Of a stretch of 21,896 bases of DNA, positions 15,134 through 21,896 are shown in pieces; position 1 is the stretch's first letter, and each line of letters begins with the position of its first letter. Position numbers and translations under genes: made by a program. The stretch is from assembly GCA_036655715.1 (NCBI GenBank), contig JAVVPO010000037.1:1-21896 (forward strand), in the 5' to 3' direction. Source of the DNA: JAVVPO01 sp036655715. Lineage in GTDB: Bacteria; Bacillota; Clostridia; Lachnospirales; Cellulosilyticaceae. The notes below the pieces were generated by a model. The model was not told the DNA's origin. It saw only the letters and a list, made by a program, of their open reading frames with translations, and did no database searches.

Positions 15134-15814
15134 TTACACTATAAAATAATCTTGGTTTTTAGAGATAATTTGAGCCATATTGGCAACCCCGCCATAAATA
15201 TGTTTTTTATAGAGATTTTCTAGCTCAGTTTTCTCTCTTTGCTCTAGTAATTCTAAAATTCTAATATGATCTTCAAAAAGCATATCTAGCACATTTTCAT
15301 TCTGCAAATTATTGAGCGCCCTAAATCTATGATAGTGAGGCGTTGTGTGTGATATCATCTCCCACAAGCTGTCTTTTCCCACTAAATTAAAGATTAAACT
15401 ATGAAACTCATTATCTGCTATGATAAATTGCTTTGATCTTTGTATTAAATTTAATTCTTCCTCAACAAGACTCTTTTGCTTTAATAAAAGTAATTTAAGT
15501 TTCACTAAATCTGTATTACTCATTGTATCTACGATATCCCCTATAACAGCAAGTTCTAGTTTTTCTCTTAAATACATCATATCAGACAAATGGCTCATAT
15601 CAATTAGTGAGACAAACGTCCCTTTTTGAGGCATGATTTTCAGCATACCTTCGTATTCAAGTCTTTTGAACACATCCCGAATCGGTGTTCTAGAGACTCC
15701 AAATCTGGCTGCTGTCTCCATTTCACTTATAAATTCCCCTGGCAAAATCTCCAGAAACATTATTTCATCTCTTAGTTGCTCATAAATTTGTTCACTTGTA
15801 TTTATTCTACTCAT
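15134..15814 (-). CDS. GntR-family regulator, FadR/FCD subfamily (likely hexuronate repressor)
   Basis: This 226-residue protein has an N-terminal winged-helix domain (about 1-75, with the recognition region AARFGVSRTPIRDVFKRLE) and an all-helical FCD effector domain (about 85-220). The FCD domain shows histidines in ADNEFHSLIF, FEDHIRILELL and KKHIYGG, which suit a metal-dependent acid-sugar sensor. I start at ATG 15814 with a modest GGTGAG upstream. The frame extends to 15856, but that would put the operator inside the coding sequence. It is adjacent to the uxuA operon, and TTGTATACAA occurs in both promoters, so it probably represses uxuA-uxuB and itself until a hexuronate is present. It resembles ExuR/UxuR functionally, but the ligand is inferred. 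Confidence 0.88.
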   Translation of the reverse strand: MSRINTSEQIYEQLRDEIMFLEILPGEFISEMETAARFGVSRTPIRDVFKRLEYEGMLKIMPQKGTFVSLIDMSHLSDMMYLREKLELAVIGDIVDTMSNTDLVKLKLLLLKQKSLVEEELNLIQRSKQFIIADNEFHSLIFNLVGKDSLWEMISHTTPHYHRFRALNNLQNENVLDMLFEDHIRILELLEQREKTELENLYKKHIYGGVANMAQIISKNQDYFIV

Positions 15815-15837
15815 TTTCTCACCATTATTTCTTTTTG

Positions 15838-15847
15838 TTGTATACAA
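15838..15847. promoter_or_regulatory. GntR operator at its own promoter
   Basis: TTGTATACAA is identical to the copy in the uxuA promoter. It overlaps the last base of the gntR -10 box and the likely transcription start, a position that would block initiation and give autoregulation. Confidence 0.6.
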
Positions 15848-15875
15848 TGATAGCATTAACTTATCTTATTAGCAA
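15847..15875 (-). promoter_or_regulatory. Promoter of the gntR gene
   Basis: On the minus strand TTGCTA (15875-15870), a 17-base spacer and TATCAT (15852-15847), with the TG of an extended -10 (TGCTATCAT). The -35 hexamer lies in the U-tail of the ddh terminator. Confidence 0.6.
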
Positions 15876-15876
15876 T

Positions 15877-15910
15877 AAAAAGCTTATACACCTAGATGCA
15901 TAAGCTTTTT
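15877..15910 (-). terminator. Terminator of ddh
   Basis: AAAAAGCTTAT (15877-15887) pairs perfectly with ATAAGCTTTTT (15900-15910) around a 12-nt loop. It begins 5 nt after the ddh stop, and the minus-strand U5 tail runs straight into the gntR -35 box. Confidence 0.8.
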
Positions 15911-15915
15911 GTTTT

Positions 15916-16899
15916 CTATAATAAATCTTTAACAAGTTCCATGCTGCTTCTTGCTGATAAGTAGCTAAGTGGTATATCAAATACAGTTTTTGCTCCTGTA
16001 GCTCCCTCTTGGTTTAACTTGTACGCTGCTCTTGCATAAGCTACTAGTGTGCTTCCTGTAAACTCTGCATTGCTATCTAATTTAAGTGAGAATTCAATAA
16101 TTTGTTTATTACCTTCTCCTGTTTCACCTGTTCTAAACACAAATCCACCATGCGGCATTTTTGCATGATTTGTTTTAAGCTCTTCTTCTGTAATGAAGTG
16201 TACAATCGTTTCATAATCTGCAAAGTAGTTTGGCATTGCTTTAATCCTTGATTCAATATTAGCTACGTCAGCACCTTCGTGTGCAACTACAAAACATTCT
16301 CTAATATGTTTTTCTCTCGTTGTAAGTATTGGATTTTCACCATTTCTTACACTTTCAATTGCTGATTCTACTGGGATAGTATATTGAATACCATTTTTAA
16401 CCCCTTCAACCCTTCTAATAGCATCTGAATGTCCTTGGCTTACACCTTTACCCCAGAAAGTATAGTCTTCTCCTACTGGTAAGATAGCTCCTGCCATCAT
16501 ACGAGTCATTGAGAATAATCCTGGATCCCAACCTACTGAGATAACCCCTACTTTGCCAGCAGCTTTTGCAGCTTCATTTACAGTTTCAAAATATGCTGGA
16601 ATTTTTGCATGTGTATCAAAACTATCTACTGTATTGAACATCGCTGCTATCTCTGGTCCTTGTACTGGTAAATCCGTTGCTGATCCACCACATAAAATCA
16701 TAACATCAATAGCTTCTTTATAATTAACTACATCATTCATGTGAAGTACTTTTGCTGTTTCCGTGTTAATGCTAAATCCTTCTGGTGAACGTCTTGTAAA
16801 TACTGCTACAAGTTCCATATCTGGATTTTGTTTAATAGAAGCTTCTACACCTCTACCAATGTTTCCATATCCTACAATACCAATTCTAATTTTGTTCAT
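15916..16899 (-). CDS. ddh: meso-Diaminopimelate dehydrogenase
   Basis: Ddh makes meso-DAP in one NADPH-dependent step from tetrahydrodipicolinate and ammonia, bypassing the acylated intermediates. The 327-residue protein begins with a Rossmann fold (IGIVGYGNIGRG, residues about 6-17) followed by FTRRSPEGF. The family signatures LCGGSATDLPVQGPE, SVGWDPGLFSMTRMM, GKGVSQGHSDAIRR and PHGGFVFRTG are all present. I start at ATG 16899 with AGGAGG 8 bases upstream; the in-frame ATG at 16917 overlaps the ribosome binding site. It is monocistronic, with its own promoter and terminator, about 6 kb from dapA. Confidence 0.96.
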   Translation of the reverse strand: MNKIRIGIVGYGNIGRGVEASIKQNPDMELVAVFTRRSPEGFSINTETAKVLHMNDVVNYKEAIDVMILCGGSATDLPVQGPEIAAMFNTVDSFDTHAKIPAYFETVNEAAKAAGKVGVISVGWDPGLFSMTRMMAGAILPVGEDYTFWGKGVSQGHSDAIRRVEGVKNGIQYTIPVESAIESVRNGENPILTTREKHIRECFVVAHEGADVANIESRIKAMPNYFADYETIVHFITEEELKTNHAKMPHGGFVFRTGETGEGNKQIIEFSLKLDSNAEFTGSTLVAYARAAYKLNQEGATGAKTVFDIPLSYLSARSSMELVKDLL

Positions 16900-16997
16900 C
16901 TTGTAATCCTCCTTCATTAACTTATAATTAATTTCTCTTTTTATATATCACATACCTTATGTTATTCATTTTAGTAGTTTCATTTAGTACTACTATA

Positions 16998-17025
16998 ATA
17001 GTATCAAATTTTTAGATTCTGTCAA
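16998..17025 (-). promoter_or_regulatory. Promoter of ddh
   Basis: On the minus strand a perfect TTGACA (17025-17020), a 16-base spacer and TACTAT (17003-16998) with an upstream TG. The leader is about 90 nt and contains a short TAGTAG/CTACTA inverted repeat (16972-16995). It is too short for a lysine riboswitch. Confidence 0.65.
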
Positions 17026-17173
17026 TATAATTTCTCTTTTATTTTAACATTTTTAATAAAAAAGGACATCTTAATTAACTGATAGTCTCCCCCAGAAAAT
17101 AGATATACATTCTATCTACTTTGGTAATTAGTCCATCTAGTTCATTCAAGATATCCTACACTTTACTTCTATA

Positions 17174-17905
17174 TTAAAGCACTTTACTTAAAAACATTTT
17201 TGTTCTTTCTTCTTTTGGATTATCAAAAATCTCTTTTGGATTTCCCTCTTCTAGCATTTTCCCTTCATCCATAAATACAAGTCTTGTTCCTACTTCTCTT
17301 GCAAACCCCATCTCATGGGTTACAATCATCATCGTCATGCCTTCTTTGGCTAGGTCTTTGATAACATCTAGCACTTCCTTTACCATTTCTGGATCAAGTG
17401 CTGATGTAGGTTCATCAAACAACATCACTTCAGGATTCATCGCAAGTGCCCTAGCAATAGCTATTCTTTGCTTTTGTCCCCCCGATAGTTTACTTGGGTA
17501 TTCATTTGCCTTTTCACGCAACCCTACTTTATCCAATAAGTTATAGGCAATCTTTTCCGCTTCTTCTTTGCTTATTTTTTTCACTTTAATCGGTGCTAGT
17601 GTAATATTTTCAAGCACAGTCATATTAGGAAAGAGATTAAAATGTTGGAACACCATCCCCACCTTTTCCCTAATAGCATTAATATCTACTTTTGGATCCG
17701 TAATATCTACACCTTCAACCAATATATTTCCTCGGGTAGCATCTTCCATCTTATTGATACATCTAAGATATGTAGATTTTCCCGATCCAGATGGTCCTAT
17801 AATAACTACCACTTCACCTTTATGAATAGTATCATCTATTCCTTTCAAAACTTCTAACTTACCAAAACTTTTATATAAATTTTTTATTTCTATCATACTT
17901 ATCAT
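17174..17905 (-). CDS. Polar amino-acid ABC transporter, ATP-binding protein
   Basis: This is the ATPase that powers import with the permease at 18014-18715 and the lipoprotein at 18844-19602. The 243-residue GlnQ/ArtP-type protein has Walker A GPSGSGKST (37-45), a Q-loop (VFQHFN), the signature LSGGQKQR (140-147), Walker B MLFDEPTSALDP (161-172) and switch His197 (VTHEMG). AGGAG lies 5 bases before ATG 17905; ATG 17896 (MIEIKNLYKSFG) is an alternative. It is 108 bases from the permease, and downstream I see only a weak hairpin (about 17103-17119), not a clear terminator. The substrate cannot be told from the ATPase. Confidence 0.95.
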   Translation of the reverse strand: MISMIEIKNLYKSFGKLEVLKGIDDTIHKGEVVVIIGPSGSGKSTYLRCINKMEDATRGNILVEGVDITDPKVDINAIREKVGMVFQHFNLFPNMTVLENITLAPIKVKKISKEEAEKIAYNLLDKVGLREKANEYPSKLSGGQKQRIAIARALAMNPEVMLFDEPTSALDPEMVKEVLDVIKDLAKEGMTMMIVTHEMGFAREVGTRLVFMDEGKMLEEGNPKEIFDNPKEERTKMFLSKVL

Positions 17906-18013
17906 CCCTTCTCCTAGATTGAGCCAATTTCACTTTACCACTCTAAAGTTGTAAATAGTTTTTTATCTTAAGTATACTTGTAATTAACCCTCAAATCAAT
18001 GCTTATATTTTAT

Positions 18014-18715
18014 CTATCTTCCTTTATTAACATTGTTCTCTACTTTTCTCATAACTCTAGTAAATAAACCTGTCATCATAAGATAAATAATAGCTACCAT
18101 AAGAAGTGGAATAGCATAATTATAAGTATTAGACATCATAATATTCGCAGATTTCATAAGATCCATACCACCAATAAATCCAATAATAGCTGTTTCTTTA
18201 ATGAGTACAATAAACTCATTTACAAGTGCTGGTAACATCTGCCTAAAAGCTTGTGGTAATACAATGCTTGCCATAGTATCTTTATAGCTAAGCCCAAGTG
18301 AACGACCAGCTTCCATCTGCCCTTTATCTACAGCTTGAATACCCCCACGGATAAGCTCTGCCATATAAGCCCCACTATTAATACCAAAGGCAATTCCCCC
18401 TACCAACACCCTAGGCATATTCATAGGTCCAAGTACAGCTAACCATAAGAATGAAATTTGTACGACTGCCGGAGTCCCCCTTATAACGTCTACATAGACT
18501 TTAGCAATACCTTTTAATATCTTTTCTAACCACTTCCACTCTTTAGGTAAATCTATAATTTGAATAAGTGCTATCACTAACCCTATTATGAGTCCTATCG
18601 TTGTCGCAATAGCTGTTAAAAGTAATGTATTATAAATCCCATCTAATACTAACAAGTAATACTTTCCTGTTATAAAGGTCTCCATAAACCCTATCGTTGT
18701 CTCCCATGAAAACAT
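18014..18715 (-). CDS. Polar amino-acid ABC transporter, permease
   Basis: This 233-residue inner-membrane permease of the HisM/GlnP type has about five membrane segments (near 20-45, 70-95, 100-120, 165-185 and 195-218). The EAA loop that contacts the ATPase is clear: EAGRSLGLSYKDTMASIVLP followed by QAFRQMLPAL (about residues 137-166). ATG 18715 is preceded by GGAGG at 7 bases. Only one permease gene is present, so the transporter would use a homodimer. A GC-rich hairpin lies in the 128-base gap after the binding-protein gene. Confidence 0.94.
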   Translation of the reverse strand: MFSWETTIGFMETFITGKYYLLVLDGIYNTLLLTAIATTIGLIIGLVIALIQIIDLPKEWKWLEKILKGIAKVYVDVIRGTPAVVQISFLWLAVLGPMNMPRVLVGGIAFGINSGAYMAELIRGGIQAVDKGQMEAGRSLGLSYKDTMASIVLPQAFRQMLPALVNEFIVLIKETAIIGFIGGMDLMKSANIMMSNTYNYAIPLLMVAIIYLMMTGLFTRVMRKVENNVNKGR

Positions 18716-18817
18716 CTCTTTCCCTCCTCATATTGCTTCATTTCTATCTTTTTTATATTCATTTTATTCCTCTACATTTCTAATCGATTAGCTATACCAC
18801 TAGACTTTAGATAATTA

Positions 18818-18835
18818 GGGGGTAAGTTAACCCCC
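18818..18835 (-). repeat. GC-rich intercistronic hairpin between binding protein and permease
   Basis: GGGGGT (18818-18823) pairs with ACCCCC (18830-18835) around a 6-nt loop, starting 8 nt after the binding-protein stop. In otherwise very AT-rich DNA it stands out. It lacks a U-run, so it fits mRNA stabilisation or partial termination, letting the binding protein be made in excess. Confidence 0.5.
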
Positions 18836-18843
18836 CGTATCCT

Positions 18844-19602
18844 CTATTCTACTTCTGCAAAATATTTGCTATAAAGTGCATCATACTCTCCACTTGATTT
18901 AAGTTCATCGATAGCTTTATTTATTTGATCTAATAATTCTGTATTACCTTTTTTAACAGCTATTGCATATTCTTCTTCTACAAAAGGAGATTCTAATACT
19001 TTGAGATCACTTTGCCCCGCTGTAAGTTGTTTAGCTGGCTCTGCATCTACTATCACTGCATCTACTGTACCATTTTTAAGGTCTGCTACTGCAAGTGCTG
19101 CTTTATCAAATTGAATAACTTCCGGATTTTCTATATAAAGCTGTGCAAACTTATCACTTGTTGTACCAAGTTGTACCCCAATTTTTTTATTAGCTAAATC
19201 ATCTGAAGTAGTGATTTCATTATTTGTAGCTTGCACAATAATCATTTGCTTTGAATTAAAGTATCCTTGTGTAAACTCAACTTGCTTTGCACGATCTTCA
19301 TCTACTGTCATTCCTGCTGCTACCAAATCAATCATGTTATTATTTACAGCTCCAAGCAATGTGTTAAATTCCATATCTTCCACTTGAAGTTCCATACCTA
19401 ATTTATCTGCGATAAGTCCTGCAAGCTCTACGTCAAATCCTACAATTTTGTTTTCTTCATAGAATTCAAAAGGTGGAAAAGCTGCATTAGTTCCCATCTT
19501 AAGTACTTTATCATCTTTCGCTCCACACCCTGTTAACATCCCTGCTGTTAATGCTCCCGCTAATAACATTGTTGCTATTTTTTTAAATGTACTCTTTTTC
19601 AT
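18844..19602 (-). CDS. Amino-acid ABC transporter substrate-binding lipoprotein
   Basis: This extracellular solute-binding family 3 protein captures a polar amino acid. A basic, hydrophobic signal (KKSTFKKIATMLLAGALTAG) ends in the lipobox LTGC, so Cys26 would be lipidated and the protein anchored outside the membrane. The mature part shows NAAFPPFEFYE, IVGFDVELAGLIADKLG and DLVAAGMTVDEDRAKQVEFT, typical of glutamine, cystine or arginine binders. I use ATG 19602, where GGGGG is about 8 bases upstream; ATG 19608 is an alternative. It heads the transporter operon and has a strong promoter. The ligand is not predictable from motifs alone. Confidence 0.94.
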   Translation of the reverse strand: MKKSTFKKIATMLLAGALTAGMLTGCGAKDDKVLKMGTNAAFPPFEFYEENKIVGFDVELAGLIADKLGMELQVEDMEFNTLLGAVNNNMIDLVAAGMTVDEDRAKQVEFTQGYFNSKQMIIVQATNNEITTSDDLANKKIGVQLGTTSDKFAQLYIENPEVIQFDKAALAVADLKNGTVDAVIVDAEPAKQLTAGQSDLKVLESPFVEEEYAIAVKKGNTELLDQINKAIDELKSSGEYDALYSKYFAEVE

Positions 19603-19608
19603 TTTCAT

Positions 19609-19745
19609 TTCCCCCTGTATTTGATTTATTTTTATATAAATAAATATTTATTATTTAATATATGAATAATTATACTTTTAATCGTATATTTAGTCAATAT
19701 ATTTTTTAATATTTTTTCAATAATTTACTAGTATAAATTTTTCAG
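19609..19745. other. Very AT-rich tract upstream of the transporter operon
   Basis: About 137 bases with hardly any G or C, made of TTTATATAAATAAATATTTA-type sequence. It contains the transporter promoter, and it borders the DnaA-box cluster in the arrangement of an origin unwinding region. I see no regular trinucleotide (DnaA-trio) array in it. Confidence 0.5.
19669..19697 (-). promoter_or_regulatory. Strong promoter of the amino-acid transporter operon
   Basis: On the minus strand TTGACT (19697-19692), a 17-base spacer and a perfect TATAAT (19674-19669). The leader is about 60 nt of A/T-rich sequence. The DnaA-box cluster begins about 100 bases upstream of the -35. Confidence 0.75.
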
Positions 19746-19794
19746 TTTTCTATTACACCTTTTGGTATTCAAAGGATTGCTTGTACTTTTACAC

Positions 19795-19907
19795 TTATCC
19801 ACATTTTTATACTATTCATTCACAAAGAACATAGGTTTTATTTTCATCTTTCTGTGGATAGTGTGTATAACTCTGTGAATAACTTGATACAACTAAGTTT
19901 GTCCACA
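19795..19907. promoter_or_regulatory. Cluster of five or six DnaA boxes
   Basis: A perfect TTATCCACA lies at 19795-19803 (plus). On the minus strand are CTATCCACA (19853-19861), TTATACACA (19862-19870, directly abutting) and TTATTCACA (19874-19882). TTGTCCACA is at 19899-19907 (plus). Each is within one mismatch of the consensus, and two fit the relaxed form TTATNCACA. TCATTCACA (19816-19824) is a weaker sixth candidate. The density is far above chance in 113 bases. With no dnaA, dnaN or other origin genes in view, a DnaA-titrating or DnaA-regulated site is likelier than oriC. Confidence 0.7.
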
Positions 19908-19985
19908 TTTTATCATGTTGATAGTTTGTTTATTATACTGGCAATATCTAACTTATCATTTTATTAACTTATCTATTAAAATATG

Positions 19986-20028
19986 CATAAAAAAAAGAAC
20001 TCAAGGTAATTGAAATTCTTGAATTCTT
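19986..20028 (-). terminator. Terminator of adenine deaminase
   Basis: AAGAACTCAAG (19995-20005) pairs with CTTGAATTCTT (20018-20028) with one mismatch and a 12-nt loop, followed on the minus strand by eight U. It starts 9 nt after the stop codon. Confidence 0.75.
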
Positions 20029-20037
20029 CTCTTTTTA

Positions 20038-21765
20038 TTAGTTTATTGAAATATGCTTAAACTGTCCTACATCAAACAATCCTTTATCCGTAATCTTAAT
20101 TTCCGGTATAACTGGTAAGGCTAAGAATGCTAAAGTTAAGAATGGATCTACTTCTTTATTAATGCCTAAACCATAAGCTATAGTAATGAGTTTATTTAAC
20201 TGACCAGTTACTTCTTTAGCACTTAAAGTACTCATAAGTCCACCTAATGGCAGATGCAACTCCCCTATAACCACACCATTTTTAACAACAACTATACCTC
20301 CTTGTTTCTCCTTAATATAGTTAATTGCCAAAACCATATCTCTGTCATTATCTCCGATACAAATGATATTATGTGAGTCATGCGCAATCGTCTGCGCTAT
20401 AGCCCCACCTTTAATATCAAATCCTTTAACTATCCCTTTACCAATATTTCCACTAGCTTGATATCTTTCCACTACAACAATCTTAGAATAGATTTCATTT
20501 GCTACAAATGTCCCATCTACAACTGGTACATCTTCTCTTAGTTTACGAGTTATAATCTGCTTTGGCATAAGTCCCATCACCGTAGCTAATGGATGTATAA
20601 GGTCAATACGTAAGTCTTCTTCTGTTACATCTTCACAGTTAACTGTATTAAGAATTTCTAAGCCTGCACTATATCTATTGTGCTGAGTTTTTAAGGTTTC
20701 AGTTGGTACACCTTCTCGGCATTTCCACACACCATCTATCATAACACTCTCTACATCTATTTTTTCTAGGGAATCAAAAACAACTAAATCTGCATCATAT
20801 CCCGGTGCAATAGCTCCTTTTTTATTTAATCCATAGAATTTTGCTGGATAAAGTGTTGCCATGGCTATCGCTTCAATTGGATCCACTCCAAGCGCAATAC
20901 TTTCTCTAATATTACTATTGATATGTCCATTTTCCATAATATGATCTAAGTGTTTATCATCAGTACAGAATACACACCTTTCAAAGCTGTATCCTGCCTT
21001 TATCATACCTTTTACAATATCTTCTAAGTTATCTGCAGCTGAACCTTTACGAATTTGAACAATCATCCCTAATCTGATTCGCTCTAAAGTTTCTTCTAGC
21101 GTACTACATTCATGGTCTGTTTGAATTCCTGCCAAAACATAAGCCATCAGGTCATATCCACCAAGTCCTGGTGCATGTCCATCAATTACTTTACCCTGAC
21201 TTATTTCAAGTTTATCAAGCACACCTGTATCACCTAATATAACACCAGGGTAATTCATAACCTCACCTAGACCTAGTATTTTCGGATCATCTATCATAGA
21301 TTGTAATTTTTCTGCATCTAATATCGCACCACTTGTTTCCATATTACTACAAGGCACACAAGATGGTAACATATAATAAATATGAATACATGCATGTTCG
21401 CTCTCACGAATCATATACTCAACACCTTTTAGCCCTGCTACGTTAGCGATTTCATGTGGATCAGCTATAATAGTCGTTGTTCCAAAAGGCATAACAACAC
21501 TTGCAAATTCTCTAGGGGATACCATAGTAGATTCAATATGCACATGGCTATCTATAAACCCTGGCGCTACATACTTTCCTTTTAAGTCTATCTCTTCTAT
21601 CCCCTCATATTTGCCTATTCCAATGACTTTTCCATTAGCTATAGCAATATCACCTTTAATGATCTCTTTTGAAAATACATTTATAATAGAGGCATTCTTC
21701 AATACCTTATCTGCTTTATTTAATTTTCTACATATATTTAAGTGATTACTCATCAATTTACTCAA
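20038..21765 (-). CDS. ade: Adenine deaminase
   Basis: This enzyme deaminates adenine to hypoxanthine in purine salvage. The 575-residue protein belongs to the metal-dependent amidohydrolase superfamily and has the Ade pattern: GFIDSHVHIEST (His74, His76), ADPHEIANVAG (Asp102, His104, Glu105), GLGEVMNYPGV, a DGHAPGL motif, a TDHE motif and CTDDKHLDHI. The C-terminal domain holds HDSHNIICIG and LPLGGLMSTLSA. The likely start is TTG 21765: GGAGG lies 7 bases upstream, whereas ATG 21753 would be 19 bases away. A promoter sits upstream and a terminator follows. Confidence 0.95.
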   Translation of the reverse strand: MSKLMSNHLNICRKLNKADKVLKNASIINVFSKEIIKGDIAIANGKVIGIGKYEGIEEIDLKGKYVAPGFIDSHVHIESTMVSPREFASVVMPFGTTTIIADPHEIANVAGLKGVEYMIRESEHACIHIYYMLPSCVPCSNMETSGAILDAEKLQSMIDDPKILGLGEVMNYPGVILGDTGVLDKLEISQGKVIDGHAPGLGGYDLMAYVLAGIQTDHECSTLEETLERIRLGMIVQIRKGSAADNLEDIVKGMIKAGYSFERCVFCTDDKHLDHIMENGHINSNIRESIALGVDPIEAIAMATLYPAKFYGLNKKGAIAPGYDADLVVFDSLEKIDVESVMIDGVWKCREGVPTETLKTQHNRYSAGLEILNTVNCEDVTEEDLRIDLIHPLATVMGLMPKQIITRKLREDVPVVDGTFVANEIYSKIVVVERYQASGNIGKGIVKGFDIKGGAIAQTIAHDSHNIICIGDNDRDMVLAINYIKEKQGGIVVVKNGVVIGELHLPLGGLMSTLSAKEVTGQLNKLITIAYGLGINKEVDPFLTLAFLALPVIPEIKITDKGLFDVGQFKHISIN

Positions 21766-21798
21766 AATTTGCCTCCCAGTTATTATTTTTTAATACCT

Positions 21799-21827
21799 AT
21801 CTTATCATGTTTTATGTAGAGTGTCAC
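21799..21827 (-). promoter_or_regulatory. Promoter of adenine deaminase
   Basis: On the minus strand GTGACA (21827-21822), a 17-base spacer and TAAGAT (21804-21799) with an upstream TG (TGATAAGAT). The leader is under 35 nt, leaving no room for a purine riboswitch. Confidence 0.55.
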
Positions 21828-21896
21828 TATAAATTTATTGCCATACTATATATATGTTAAATCTAAATTAAACATCAGTTTAAATATTATTTTAAA

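Noticed and set aside
16900..16997. Lysine riboswitch upstream of ddh
   Set aside because: The leader after the clear TTGACA promoter is about 90 nt, too short for the five-helix L-box, and has no terminator structure.
19609..19907. Chromosomal origin oriC
   Set aside because: DnaA boxes and an AT-rich tract are present, but no dnaA, dnaN, recF, rpmH or gyr genes occur, I see no DnaA-trio array, and a strong gene promoter accounts for part of the AT-rich tract. Reported as a DnaA-box cluster instead.
21766..21798. Purine riboswitch upstream of adenine deaminase
   Set aside because: The predicted leader is under 35 nt and carries no paired structure.

Overview
The window is AT-rich DNA from a low-GC Gram-positive anaerobe of the Clostridia. 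The evidence is an oxygen-sensitive-type (two-subunit) L-serine dehydratase, a meso-diaminopimelate dehydrogenase route to lysine, strong AGGAGG-type ribosome binding sites, U-tailed terminators and a lipoprotein-anchored amino-acid ABC transporter. A cellulolytic Lachnospirales such as Cellulosilyticum would fit, but that placement is a guess. Nearly all genes lie on the minus strand; only dapA is on the plus strand. I see no insertion sequence, CRISPR array, tRNA or rRNA.

Layout, left to right. 1-12 holds the first codons of a minus-strand gene that leaves the window. 257-1354 is a SEC-C zinc-motif protein. 1497-1682 is a 186-bp nested inverted repeat with perfect 27-bp ends. Then come an aldo/keto reductase (1710-2690), purine nucleoside phosphorylase deoD (2863-3570), long-form ribosome hibernation factor hpf (3742-4284) with a sigma-H-like promoter, a flotillin (4461-5840) and a type I sulfatase (6099-7541). 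A lysine exporter split into two overlapping genes (7616-8483) is divergent from dapA (8716-9594), with a palindrome between them. A serine-catabolic operon follows: a PfoR/EIIC-like membrane protein, then sdaAB, then sdaAA (12327 down to 9673). Next is a hexuronate operon, uxuA then an SDR-type fructuronate reductase (14830 down to 12907), and its likely regulator, a GntR/FCD protein (15134-15814). meso-DAP dehydrogenase ddh (15916-16899) precedes an amino-acid ABC transporter (binding protein, permease, ATPase; 19602 down to 17174). Adenine deaminase (20038-21765) closes the window.

How the genes connect. dapA, ddh and the lysine exporter make and export lysine or its DAP precursor, from three separate transcription units. 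UxuA and the SDR interconvert fructuronate, mannonate and KDG. The palindrome TTGTATACAA sits exactly inside the uxuA promoter spacer, and again just downstream of the gntR -10 box, which points to local repression and autoregulation. The PfoR-like protein is the plausible permease partner of the serine dehydratase. deoD and adenine deaminase both serve purine salvage but lie far apart.

The most unusual non-coding signal is a tight cluster of DnaA boxes at 19795-19907, beside a very AT-rich tract. It lies upstream of the ABC transporter promoter, with no replication genes in view.
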